Source: Eggerthia catenaformis OT 569 = DSM 20559
GTDB taxonomy: Bacteria; Bacillota_I; Bacilli_A; Erysipelotrichales; Coprobacillaceae
NCBI RefSeq assembly: GCF_000340375.1
Contig: NZ_KB446649.1
Span: 126,339-190,338, forward strand
Direction: 5' to 3'
DNA length: 64,000 nucleotides
The notes under the pieces are model-generated. The model saw only the letters and a program-made list of their open reading frames with translations. It did not search any database and was not told the DNA's origin. The stretch's first letter is position 1, and each line of letters starts with the position of its first letter. Shown one piece after another: positions 8,410 through 18,489 of this stretch. Position numbers and translations under genes: made by a program.

Positions 8410-9705
8410 TTATACCTTTTCTTCTATCATTTTTTCATCTTTTAAAGCATTATTATCAGCAGCTTTAAAAAACGGATAATAAACTGCCATTTGAACTATA
8501 ACTAATATTAACTGTAGAATAGTTCCTTGCCATCCAACAGTCATTAATGCGGAAAGCCCTATTGGTGTTCCTAATGCATTTGCTACACCATTTGGAAAAG
8601 GAACGAGACCAATTGACATGCATAGATAAGAAATACCAAATGTAATCATTGGTGTTATAATCATAGGAATTAACATTACTGTATTTAGTACCATTGGAAA
8701 ACCAAAAGTAATAGGTTCATTAATACCACAAATACCCGGAATAATAGCTAGCTTTCCCAAAGATTTATAACGTTCACTTTTTGCTAAAAAAAGCATTAAT
8801 ATACAAAGGCCTAAAGTCCCTCCTGCTCCGCCAAGAGAAGCAAAATTCATCCATGTAGATTGAGTAATCAAATTAGGTAAAGCTTTCCCGCCCTGATATG
8901 CTGCTAAATTTTCTAATAATGTTGGCATATACAATGTATTTAATATTGGCATAACTATCATACCACCATGAATACCAAAGAACCACAATAACGAACATAA
9001 TGCTGTACAAAATACAAAAGTTAACGGACTTCTTCCTAGACTGACTAATGGTGATTGGATAACAGAATAAATTAATGAATTTAAATCTCCATAAGAGGTA
9101 AAAGAAAATCCTAATCTAATGAAACTAAATATGAAGACAATTATTAAACTTGGTATAATTGCACTGAAACTTTTTGAAATTGTTGGCGGTACAGACTCAG
9201 GCAATTTAATAGTAATATCTTTTTTAAGAATAATAAGATAAATTTTTGCTGAAAACAAAGCAATAATCATTGCTGAAAACAATCCCGCCGAACCTAGAAA
9301 ACGTGTTGGTAAAAACGCAGCTGTCATACCATTAGTTTTAACTGACTTCAATGGAATCATCAGCATAAATGAAACTAAAGCTGTCGTAGCAATAAAAAGA
9401 CTTTCTTTCCCATAACCTTCTTTTTCACCAAAAGCCTTAGCAATCAAAAAAACAGTATAAACAGCTAACATATCAGTAGTGACTGTTGATGCAAATGAAA
9501 ATAATGTTTTAATACCGGTTTTTGTAATGAGAGCCTGATAAGGCTGAAAGTTTAACGAACTTATAAGAGTAAACAATGCTCCTACCATAACAACAGGTAA
9601 CAAATAAGAAAAACCTGTGGAGATAGAATTTAAATACTTGTTTTGACCTAGCTTATTTGCTAAAGGTACTAAAGTGCGTTCTAAGAATTCATTTATTTTG
9701 CCCAT
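8410..9705 (-). CDS. PTS sugar transporter subunit IIC (Lac/cellobiose family)
   Basis: Membrane permease of a phosphotransferase system. The 431-residue protein has about ten hydrophobic segments and the family hallmark GICGINEPITFG near residue 335. The start at 9705 has a perfect AAAAGGAGG site; an upstream in-frame ATG at 9735 would precede that site. It is first in the operon with the sulfatase 33 bp downstream. No EIIA or EIIB gene lies in the locus, so the phosphoryl carriers must come from elsewhere. The substrate is probably a beta-linked or amino sugar carrying sulfate (inference from neighbours). Confidence 0.92.
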   Translation of the reverse strand: MGKINEFLERTLVPLANKLGQNKYLNSISTGFSYLLPVVMVGALFTLISSLNFQPYQALITKTGIKTLFSFASTVTTDMLAVYTVFLIAKAFGEKEGYGKESLFIATTALVSFMLMIPLKSVKTNGMTAAFLPTRFLGSAGLFSAMIIALFSAKIYLIILKKDITIKLPESVPPTISKSFSAIIPSLIIVFIFSFIRLGFSFTSYGDLNSLIYSVIQSPLVSLGRSPLTFVFCTALCSLLWFFGIHGGMIVMPILNTLYMPTLLENLAAYQGGKALPNLITQSTWMNFASLGGAGGTLGLCILMLFLAKSERYKSLGKLAIIPGICGINEPITFGFPMVLNTVMLIPMIITPMITFGISYLCMSIGLVPFPNGVANALGTPIGLSALMTVGWQGTILQLILVIVQMAVYYPFFKAADNNALKDEKMIEEKV

Positions 9706-9765
9706 ATTTTTCCTCCTTTTTCTAGTTAATGACAAAAAATAAATTGAAAATTATTACAATATTAT

Positions 9766-9794
9766 ATTATACCTTTTAAAATTTATTTCAATAA
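9766..9794 (-). promoter_or_regulatory. Probable promoter of EIIC-sulfatase-CHR operon
   Basis: On the minus strand TTATTG (9789-9794), 17-bp spacer, TATAAT (9766-9771). The -35 box touches the palindrome at 9793-9810. Confidence 0.55.
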
Positions 9795-9810
9795 TAATTT
9801 AAAAATTATT
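9793..9810. promoter_or_regulatory. Candidate RpiR operator palindrome
   Basis: Perfect inverted repeat AATAATTT-AA-AAATTATT in the divergent promoter region between EIIC and the RpiR gene, bordering the EIIC -35 box. AT-richness makes chance symmetry possible, but the position suits control by the adjacent RpiR regulator. Confidence 0.45.
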
Positions 9811-9827
9811 TCATTTTATTATTAATC

Positions 9828-9856
9828 TTGTTTCAAAAGAAAAAAGAAGGTATGAT
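9828..9856 (+). promoter_or_regulatory. Probable promoter of rpiR-type regulator gene
   Basis: TTGTTT (9828-9833), 17-bp spacer, TATGAT (9851-9856), 21 bp before the regulator ATG. Confidence 0.5.
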
Positions 9857-9877
9857 AAATGAGAAAGGCGGTTAATT

Positions 9878-10645
9878 ATGAATCCTCTTGAAAAATTAGA
9901 TTTTTATAAAAATATTTATACTAAAAAAGATTATAATATTTATGAATATATTAAAAAACATCCAAACTCTATTACACGCTTTAATGTTGAAATGCTGGCA
10001 AAAGAGATTCCTGCTTCTAAAGCAGCAATCATCCGTTTTTCAAAAAAGATTGGCTATAAAGGATTTTCTGAATTCAAATTTGAAATGACTCGTTATATTG
10101 TCTCCGGAGGCAGAGAAAATGAAAATGAAACTATGGATACAATCCAATCAATTACTTCTCTCTATGCCGGTTTTATTAGACAAATTAATGAAACTATTTC
10201 TCTAGATGATGTTTCATTTATTGCTAAAAAAATTGCAAATGCCAGATATGTTAAAATTTTTGGGCAGAATCGAAGTTATACTGCTGCCATGCAGTTTAGA
10301 CATAGACTAGCAAAAATAGGATATGATGCTGAAGCCATTAGAGGTTTAATTCTTTTTGATCAGATTATTGATTATCTTGAAAAAGATGACCTTATTATTT
10401 TCTTTACTACACAGGCTAGAAGCAAGTTTTATAAAAATTATATTAAAAAAGCAAGAAAAAATGGGGTTGCTGTTATTATTATCAGCTGTGCTCAGACCGC
10501 TTTGCTTAATGAAGCTTCTTATTCCATAATTCTACCATCCATATCGGATGCCTCTGAATCATCTTTCTTAGATAATCAGGCACTTTTCTTTGTTTTTATA
10601 GAAATACTTCTTGCCGAAATAGCTTATAGAATTCAAAAGAACTAA
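9878..10645 (+). CDS. RpiR/MurR-family transcriptional regulator (HTH + SIS)
   Basis: A sugar-phosphate responsive regulator of 255 residues. An N-terminal RpiR helix-turn-helix spans about 1-80 (AKEIPASKAAIIRFSKKIGY), and a C-terminal SIS domain spans about 105-250 (VKIFGQNRSYTAAMQF), which would bind a phosphosugar. It is transcribed away from the EIIC-sulfatase operon, the usual arrangement for a local controller. An inducer made by PTS uptake, such as a phosphorylated sugar sulfate or its desulfated product, is a reasonable guess. Its last codons lie inside a terminator hairpin. Confidence 0.9.
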   Translation: MNPLEKLDFYKNIYTKKDYNIYEYIKKHPNSITRFNVEMLAKEIPASKAAIIRFSKKIGYKGFSEFKFEMTRYIVSGGRENENETMDTIQSITSLYAGFIRQINETISLDDVSFIAKKIANARYVKIFGQNRSYTAAMQFRHRLAKIGYDAEAIRGLILFDQIIDYLEKDDLIIFFTTQARSKFYKNYIKKARKNGVAVIIISCAQTALLNEASYSIILPSISDASESSFLDNQALFFVFIEILLAEIAYRIQKN

Positions 10646-10666
10646 GCTAATAGCTTAGTTCTTTTG
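10634..10666. terminator. Bidirectional terminator shared by convergent genes
   Basis: A perfect 15-bp stem (10634-10648 with 10652-10666) and 3-nt loop. The left arm encodes the end of the RpiR gene and the right arm the end of the maturase gene; the two stop codons are adjacent, so both C-termini are coded by the hairpin. Confidence 0.8.
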
Positions 10667-11726
10667 CTATAGTATAAAATATTTGATATGTTTCTTCCAA
10701 AAACATCTGATAGCCGCAATAATCTTTATCAATCAAAATACTTTTCATTCTTTTGCAGTTGCCCTGACAAATATTCACAAAACGGCATTTTAGGCATATA
10801 TTATCAAGACTTTCCGGCTTTCGTATAAATTCCTGTGCAGTTTCCCCTTCTCTCATAGTATCTAATTCATCAGTAAGAATATTCCCCATCCTATAACAAT
10901 CAAGAGCATAAAAATCACAAGGATAAACATTTCCATCAGATTCAATGATATATTGAATCTGACATGAACCAAGCATTCCACATGTACGTGGCATTCTTCC
11001 ACTAAAGATCATAATCAGATCCTCAAATAGTGAAATCGAAACATATTTACCTTTTAAATAATCCTGATACCATAAATTAAATAATTTCTTATAAAATTCA
11101 TAAAACTTATATGGTGATAAAGAAAAATTATTAGACAATTGATTAAGATCGGGAAGACAAGGAATAAACTGAATATGTGAAAAGCCTTCTTTTTTATAAA
11201 AAGTATAGATTTCTTCTACTGAATCAGTAAGCAGAGGAGTAATAACAGTAAGAATATTTATTCTTAACCCGAACTTCTTCATAAGATGAATATTATTTAT
11301 AATTCTATCAAAAGTTGGTTTATTTCCTATACTTCTTAAAGAATCATGACATGCCTTTGTCCCATCTATAGAAACACCAATTAAAAAATCATTATTTTTA
11401 AAGAATCGGAGCCATTCTTCATCTAATAATGTTCCATTTGTCTGAATAGCATAACTTATCTTTTGATTACTTTTCCTTTTATTTACTTCTGTTATAAAGT
11501 TTTTAAAAAAATTTAATCCTGCAAATGTAGGTTCTCCTCCCTGAAAAGCAAAATGAACTATGCCAAATGATAGTCCCTTTTCAATAATAGAAATCATAAC
11601 CTTATTATTCATAATTCCAGGTGATAAAGAATGCCGATGACTAGTTACATCAGCATAAAAGCAATAACGGCAATTCATATTGCATAATGATGATGCAGGC
11701 TTTATTAATAATGAAATTTGCTCCAT
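10647..11726 (-). CDS. Anaerobic sulfatase-maturating enzyme (radical SAM)
   Basis: Converts the active-site cysteine of sulfatases to formylglycine without oxygen. The 359-residue protein has the radical-SAM motif CNMNCRYC near residue 15, FQGGEPTFAG near 60, and a C-terminal SPASM region with the cysteine series CGMLGSC, YPCDFYALDC, CLKCRFVNIC and QGNC that binds two auxiliary clusters. This matches the anSME family in length and pattern. Its target is most likely the Cys-type sulfatase at 6889-8376. It converges on the RpiR gene, separated only by a shared hairpin. Confidence 0.93.
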   Translation of the reverse strand: MEQISLLIKPASSLCNMNCRYCFYADVTSHRHSLSPGIMNNKVMISIIEKGLSFGIVHFAFQGGEPTFAGLNFFKNFITEVNKRKSNQKISYAIQTNGTLLDEEWLRFFKNNDFLIGVSIDGTKACHDSLRSIGNKPTFDRIINNIHLMKKFGLRINILTVITPLLTDSVEEIYTFYKKEGFSHIQFIPCLPDLNQLSNNFSLSPYKFYEFYKKLFNLWYQDYLKGKYVSISLFEDLIMIFSGRMPRTCGMLGSCQIQYIIESDGNVYPCDFYALDCYRMGNILTDELDTMREGETAQEFIRKPESLDNICLKCRFVNICQGNCKRMKSILIDKDYCGYQMFLEETYQIFYTIAKELSY

Positions 11727-11777
11727 TATTTCTCACACTCCTTTATTATTTTAAAAAAGCATTATTAGAGAAGTTTA

Positions 11778-11802
11778 AAAACGCCGATAATATCGACGTT
11801 TT
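11778..11802 (-). terminator. Terminator of fakA operon
   Basis: Stem of 11 positions with one mismatch (11778-11788 with 11792-11802) and 3-nt loop, followed on the minus strand by a T-rich run, just after the fakA stop. Confidence 0.7.
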
Positions 11803-11812
11803 CATTACTTTT

Positions 11813-13444
11813 TTATTCAATACCTACAATAAATGAATAAACCGGCTGTTTTCCATCAACAACTTCTAATTCAGCATCATAATTATTTTCAATATAATTC
11901 TTTGCTTCTTCTTTTTCTTCCTTGGTAATATCTTCACCACAAATAAGTGTAATAACTTCAGAATCCTCATCAGCAAGGCCGGATACCGTTTCCTTGAGAG
12001 CATCCAGCTTATTTGGCATACAGGCAGTAATTTTTTTCTCCTGTAATGCCATATATTCATTAGCTCTTATATCTAATCCATCAATGTTTGTATCTTTGAT
12101 TGCAAATGTAACCTGCCCTGTTTTTACATTACTTAATGCTTCTGTCATTTCTGCTACATTTGTATCTAAATCTGCTTCTGTATTATACATAATACAAGCT
12201 GATAATCCTTGCGGTATAGTTTTAGAAGGAATTACAATTACATCTATCTCATCTTCTAATACAGTAGCTGCCTGCTGAGCAGTCATAATAATATTAGAAT
12301 TATTCGGTAATACAATAACATGTTTTGCATTAACATTTCTAATAGCTTCTACCAAGTCTTCTGTTGCCGGATTCATTGTCTGTCCACCACTAACGACAAA
12401 ATCACAATGTAATTCCATAAACATATCCTTAATACCCTCACCGGCAGATACAGAAATGATAGCAACTTCCTTTTCAGGTTCTTCTTTTAATTCCGGTGCT
12501 TTAAAGCTAACTTCAGTAATATTCTTAATTTCAATCTTCCCTAAAGTTCCATATCTCTGTCCAACATTTAAGGCATTGCCAGGCTTATCTGTAGCAACAT
12601 TGGCTTTAATAATACCATTATCTTCAATAATTTTAATATTTCCGCTCGGTAAACGTTCTAATTCATTTTTAAAGCGTTCAGCAGTAAATGCTTTTTCTTT
12701 TCCTTCATCAATCTTAAATGAATATTCTAACTGATAATCATACTTTGTTTCTGCTTCTTTTTCCGCCATAGCACGATCAATTGTTTCTTTTGCTTTATTG
12801 CCTTCTGATGTCACATCAATTCTTTCAATAGTTTCACCTGCCAGTGCACTTAAGAAACCTGTTAAAACAAGTAATAATCCGGCACCTCCGGAATCTACAA
12901 CACCAACTTCTTTTAAAACAGGAAGTAATTCAGGTGTGTGATCTAATGAATCATTTGCTGCTTTTACAAAATATGAAAAGAAATCTTCAATTTCCATATC
13001 TTCTTTAGCATAAGCAACACCTGCTTCACTGGCTTCTCTGATAACTGTAAGTATCGTTCCTTCAACCGGTCTCATAACAGCCTTATAAGCAACTTTTGCT
13101 CCATTTGCAAAAGCATCAGCTAATTCAACAGCATTAACCTCTGTTTTTCCTTTTAATGATTTAGAAACACCTCTAAAAATCTGAGAAAGAATAACTCCTG
13201 AATTTCCTCTGGCACCCATTAATAATCCTTTAGATAGTTTCTTTGAAATCTCAAATAAATCATCACTTTCAAGTGCTTCTACCTCATTAGATCCATTAGT
13301 GAATGTTAATGACATATTTGTTCCGGTATCTCCATCCGGTACAGGAAATACATTCAATGCATCAATTTCCGGATGATTATTATGCAAAACAATAGCACCT
13401 GTCATAACCATCTCTCTAAACATTTTACCATTAACTGTCTTCAT
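11813..13444 (-). CDS. fakA: Fatty acid kinase catalytic subunit FakA (YloV, DAK2 domain)
   Basis: Phosphorylates fatty acids held by FakB to acyl-phosphate, feeding PlsX/PlsY. The 543-residue protein has an N-terminal DhaL/DAK2 kinase domain with the Mg-ATP motif PVPDGDTGTNM near 32-42 and GARGNSGVILSQ near 78-89. A middle domain and a C-terminal DegV-like region (VVSGGQTMNPAT near 350) follow. It starts one base after the Asp23-family gene, the conserved yloU-yloV pair. No fakB is in the window. plsX at the left edge completes the pathway locally. Confidence 0.93.
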   Translation of the reverse strand: MKTVNGKMFREMVMTGAIVLHNNHPEIDALNVFPVPDGDTGTNMSLTFTNGSNEVEALESDDLFEISKKLSKGLLMGARGNSGVILSQIFRGVSKSLKGKTEVNAVELADAFANGAKVAYKAVMRPVEGTILTVIREASEAGVAYAKEDMEIEDFFSYFVKAANDSLDHTPELLPVLKEVGVVDSGGAGLLLVLTGFLSALAGETIERIDVTSEGNKAKETIDRAMAEKEAETKYDYQLEYSFKIDEGKEKAFTAERFKNELERLPSGNIKIIEDNGIIKANVATDKPGNALNVGQRYGTLGKIEIKNITEVSFKAPELKEEPEKEVAIISVSAGEGIKDMFMELHCDFVVSGGQTMNPATEDLVEAIRNVNAKHVIVLPNNSNIIMTAQQAATVLEDEIDVIVIPSKTIPQGLSACIMYNTEADLDTNVAEMTEALSNVKTGQVTFAIKDTNIDGLDIRANEYMALQEKKITACMPNKLDALKETVSGLADEDSEVITLICGEDITKEEKEEAKNYIENNYDAELEVVDGKQPVYSFIVGIE

Positions 13445-13445
13445 G

Positions 13446-13802
13446 TTAATCCTCCATTACCTTAATACTCTGGACATAGACATTAACAGCTTCTACATCA
13501 ATATCTAAAGTGTTTTCTAATACATATTTAACTTTTTTCTGAACTTCATAAACAATCTCAGAAATTTTAATGCCATATCCTATAATTATATAAAGATTAA
13601 CAATTGCTCCGCCGGCACCTTCTTCGACAACAATTCCTTTAGAATAATTATCCTTTTTTAATAAATCATAAAAACCATCACTCATTTTCTGGCTCGCCAT
13701 ACCTACAACACCATAGCATTCAGTAGCTGCGCCGCCACAGATAGTCGCAATGACATCATTAGATAAATCAATACGCCCCAAATCAGTTGTTTTCTGAATC
13801 AT
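13446..13802 (-). CDS. Asp23/Gls24 family protein (YloU-like)
   Basis: Small envelope-stress-associated protein of the Asp23 (DUF322) family, 118 residues. It has DLGRIDLSNDVIATICGGAA at the N-terminus and GAIVNLYIIIGYG in the middle. The start at 13802 follows a GGAGGGAAAGT site; a longer frame to 13901 begins in AT-rich promoter sequence and is not credible. It is directly upstream of fakA and divergent from rpmB, the same order as in Bacillus rpmB/yloU-yloV. The function is not established; Asp23 proteins are cytosolic and can be tethered at the membrane. Confidence 0.9.
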   Translation of the reverse strand: MIQKTTDLGRIDLSNDVIATICGGAATECYGVVGMASQKMSDGFYDLLKKDNYSKGIVVEEGAGGAIVNLYIIIGYGIKISEIVYEVQKKVKYVLENTLDIDVEAVNVYVQSIKVMED

Positions 13803-13939
13803 ACTTTCCCTCCTATATATAAATACTTTATAGTATAATATCTTTAGTTTATTCTTTATTATATTAACAAAACACTTAAAAATTGTAAACACATACGCCA
13901 ATATTTTACTATTTTAAATGATTATTTAACAAAAAACTA

Positions 13940-13968
13940 TTGCATTTTAATCATCTGAGTGTTATCAT
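13940..13968 (+). promoter_or_regulatory. Probable rpmB promoter
   Basis: TTGCAT (13940-13945), 17-bp spacer, TATCAT (13963-13968), 38 bp before the rpmB ATG. Confidence 0.5.
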
Positions 13969-14006
13969 CTACGAGTATGTAAAAAACGTTTAAAGGAGTG
14001 AGAATC

Positions 14007-14195
14007 ATGTCTAGAAAAAGTCAGTTAAGTGGAAAAGGACCTATCACAGGTAATAATCGTTCTCATGCATTAAATGCTACTAGAAGAAGATGGAATGTTA
14101 ACTTACAGAAAGCTACAATTTTAGTAGATGGTAAACCAACTAAAGTTAAACTAACAGCTAGAGAATTAAGAACATTAAGAAAAAATGCTCAATAA
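14007..14195 (+). CDS. rpmB: 50S ribosomal protein L28
   Basis: Ribosomal protein of 62 residues starting [12 protein letters not shown], with basic [11 protein letters not shown] and the conserved [11 protein letters not shown] end. The ATG at 14007 is chosen over an in-frame GTG at 13998 because AAGGAG at 13992-13997 is correctly spaced only for the ATG. This form lacks the zinc-binding cysteines found in some L28 proteins. Monocistronic, with a promoter upstream and a terminator directly after. Confidence 0.96.
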   Translation: MSRKSQLSGKGPITGNNRSHALNATRRRWNVNLQKATILVDGKPTKVKLTARELRTLRKNAQ

Positions 14196-14200
14196 TAATA

Positions 14201-14224
14201 AAACGGCATACTTGCCGTTTTTTA
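14201..14224. terminator. rpmB terminator, possibly bidirectional
   Basis: AAACGGCA (14201-14208), 4-nt loop, TGCCGTTT (14213-14220), then a T-run on the plus strand. The HAD gene converges from the other side. Confidence 0.85.
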
Positions 14225-14226
14225 TT

Positions 14227-14898
14227 TTATCCAACAATCTGTTTTACTTCTAAAAGTGAACTGATCTGATAATCAGGGATAATATCTGTTTCATTTAATA
14301 TTCCTTCAGGATTATACCAGCATGTTAGAATATCTGCATTAATTCCTCCCTTTATATCGCTTGTCAGACTATCTCCTATAATAATTGTCTGATTACAGTC
14401 ATAATCAGTCATTTTCTTTACATAATCAAAAAAGCTGATATGAGGTTTTTCATAACCGATTTCCTCAGAAATAAAACTCTGCTTAATAAATAACTGTATT
14501 CCTGTACTTTCAAGCTTGCCTTGCTGAGCTATTTTAGAACCATTGGTTACAACATACTGTTCATGATTCTGACATAATGCCAATGTATTTAACGCATGTT
14601 TTTCTAAAAAAGTATTCTTAGATAAAGATTTTTGATATTGATAATTAAATGCCTGGCAGTTTATATCCTGACGATTAATGAATTGAAAGAAGTCTTTGAA
14701 TCTATCTTCTAATGCTCTAGTTCTTTCAATTCTTCCATTCTCTATATTCTTCCAGTATTTCTTATTAATTATCAGATATTCACTTAAAAGATCATCTGTA
14801 AGACTAATATTATTTTCTTTCAATAATGTCTTCAAAGAAACATATTCTGATTTCTTAAAATCAAGTAATGTTCCATCTATATCCCATAATATTTTCAT
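14227..14898 (-). CDS. HAD-superfamily hydrolase, YjjG/YfnB-like nucleotidase
   Basis: Phosphatase of 223 residues with HAD motif I DIDGTLLD at residues 6-13, motif II TNGS near 118, and motif III-IV KPHISFFDYV...IIGDSLTSDIKGG near 150-185. The cap region is alpha-helical and matches the YjjG-type family, which dephosphorylates non-canonical pyrimidine nucleotides. A role as a house-cleaning nucleotidase is inferred from the family. It lies alone between the rpmB terminator and the dnaJ terminator. Confidence 0.8.
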   Translation of the reverse strand: MKILWDIDGTLLDFKKSEYVSLKTLLKENNISLTDDLLSEYLIINKKYWKNIENGRIERTRALEDRFKDFFQFINRQDINCQAFNYQYQKSLSKNTFLEKHALNTLALCQNHEQYVVTNGSKIAQQGKLESTGIQLFIKQSFISEEIGYEKPHISFFDYVKKMTDYDCNQTIIIGDSLTSDIKGGINADILTCWYNPEGILNETDIIPDYQISSLLEVKQIVG

Positions 14899-14915
14899 AT
14901 ATACCCCATATCAAA

Positions 14916-14940
14916 ATAGAGCCGGCCTAGCCGGCTCTAT
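14916..14940 (-). terminator. Terminator of the heat-shock operon
   Basis: Perfect 11-bp GC-rich stem (14916-14926 with 14930-14940), 3-nt loop, followed by TTTT on the minus strand. The dnaJ stop codon lies inside the stem. Confidence 0.85.
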
Positions 14941-16064
14941 GCCTTAAATGCCTTCTTAAAAGTATCAAAGATAGTTTCTTTGCTGCCTTCATTTCTTAAT
15001 TTTTCATAGAGATCTCTCTCTTTCTTAGTAAGCTTTTTAGGAACTTCTACATTCACACTAACAAACTGATCTCCCTGTACATTACCTCGAATACTTTTGA
15101 TTCCTTTACCTTTCAATCTTAATACAGAACCGCTTTGTGTGCCGGCAGGAATCTTCATTGTCACATCACCATAAACAGTTGGTACATCTACTTCACATCC
15201 TAAGGCAGCATCTACAACAGAAATTGGTACTTCTATATAAATATCATTATTTTTTCTTGTAAAATATTTATGTGGTCGTACATAGATTTCTACATATAAA
15301 TCACCATTAGGACCGCCATTTATACCACGTTCTCCTTTGCCTGAGACACGCAGCTGCTGATGTGTATTAATACCGGCAGGTATATTCAATTCAACAGTAA
15401 TTGTCTTATGTATATATCCCTTACCATGACACTGCGAACACGCCTTAGTAATTTTCTTTCCTGTACCATTACATTCCGGACAAGTTGTCTGATTAACAAA
15501 AGTACCAAATGGAGAGCGCTGCTGTGTACGAATCGTACCAGTTCCTCCACATCGCGAACATCTTGTAATATCTTGTGATGATTCAGCACCACTGCCATGA
15601 CAATGACTACAAGGTTCATCATAGGATATTTTAATATCTGTCTTCTTGCCTTTAATAGCATCCATGAAATCAATTTCTATTTGAGCAAAGCGATCATCAC
15701 CTTTCTGCGGTCCGGTTTGTCGTCTTGAACGAGTTTGTCCACCACCAAAAAATGATCCAAAAATATCTCCTAAATCAACATCTTCAAAACCAAAGCCGCC
15801 GCCAAAGCCTCCGGCACCGCCAAAGCCACCGGCATTCTGATCAAAAGCTGAGTGACCATAACGATCATAAGCTGCTTTTTTATTATCATCCGATAATACA
15901 TCATATGCTTCCTGAACCTCTTTGAATTTTTCTTCAGCACCAGCTTCTTTATTAACATCAGGATGATATTTTTTAGCTAGTTTTCGATAAGCTTTTTTTA
16001 TTTCTTCTGCACCGGCTGTTTTTGAAACACCCAGCACTTCATAATAATCTCTTTTATTAGCCAT
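14937..16064 (-). CDS. dnaJ: Chaperone protein DnaJ
   Basis: Hsp40 co-chaperone that delivers substrates to DnaK and stimulates its ATPase. 375 residues: J-domain with HPD in KYHPDVNK near residue 35, a Gly/Phe-rich linker (about 75-110), four zinc-finger repeats [24 protein letters not shown] and CSQCHGKG, then the C-terminal substrate domain. The start at 16064 gives the standard [13 protein letters not shown] opening; an ATG at 16094 lies in the intergenic hairpin region. Last gene of hrcA-grpE-dnaK-dnaJ. Confidence 0.97.
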   Translation of the reverse strand: MANKRDYYEVLGVSKTAGAEEIKKAYRKLAKKYHPDVNKEAGAEEKFKEVQEAYDVLSDDNKKAAYDRYGHSAFDQNAGGFGGAGGFGGGFGFEDVDLGDIFGSFFGGGQTRSRRQTGPQKGDDRFAQIEIDFMDAIKGKKTDIKISYDEPCSHCHGSGAESSQDITRCSRCGGTGTIRTQQRSPFGTFVNQTTCPECNGTGKKITKACSQCHGKGYIHKTITVELNIPAGINTHQQLRVSGKGERGINGGPNGDLYVEIYVRPHKYFTRKNNDIYIEVPISVVDAALGCEVDVPTVYGDVTMKIPAGTQSGSVLRLKGKGIKSIRGNVQGDQFVSVNVEVPKKLTKKERDLYEKLRNEGSKETIFDTFKKAFKA

Positions 16065-16086
16065 AGCTATCCCTTCTTTACAATAC

Positions 16087-16111
16087 AAAGCCAAGGTTTT
16101 CCCTTGGCTTT
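16087..16111 (-). other. dnaK-dnaJ intergenic stem-loop
   Basis: Perfect 10-bp stem (16087-16096 with 16102-16111) and 5-nt loop. No U-run follows in the direction of transcription, so it is better seen as an mRNA-processing or stability element that lowers dnaJ relative to dnaK than as a terminator. Confidence 0.6.
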
Positions 16112-16114
16112 ATT

Positions 16115-18485
<2,371 letters not shown>

Positions 18486-18489
18486 ACTA

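Noticed and set aside
11922-12734. Open frames antisense to fakA
   Set aside because: They are mirror frames of a clear conserved gene and have no initiation signals.
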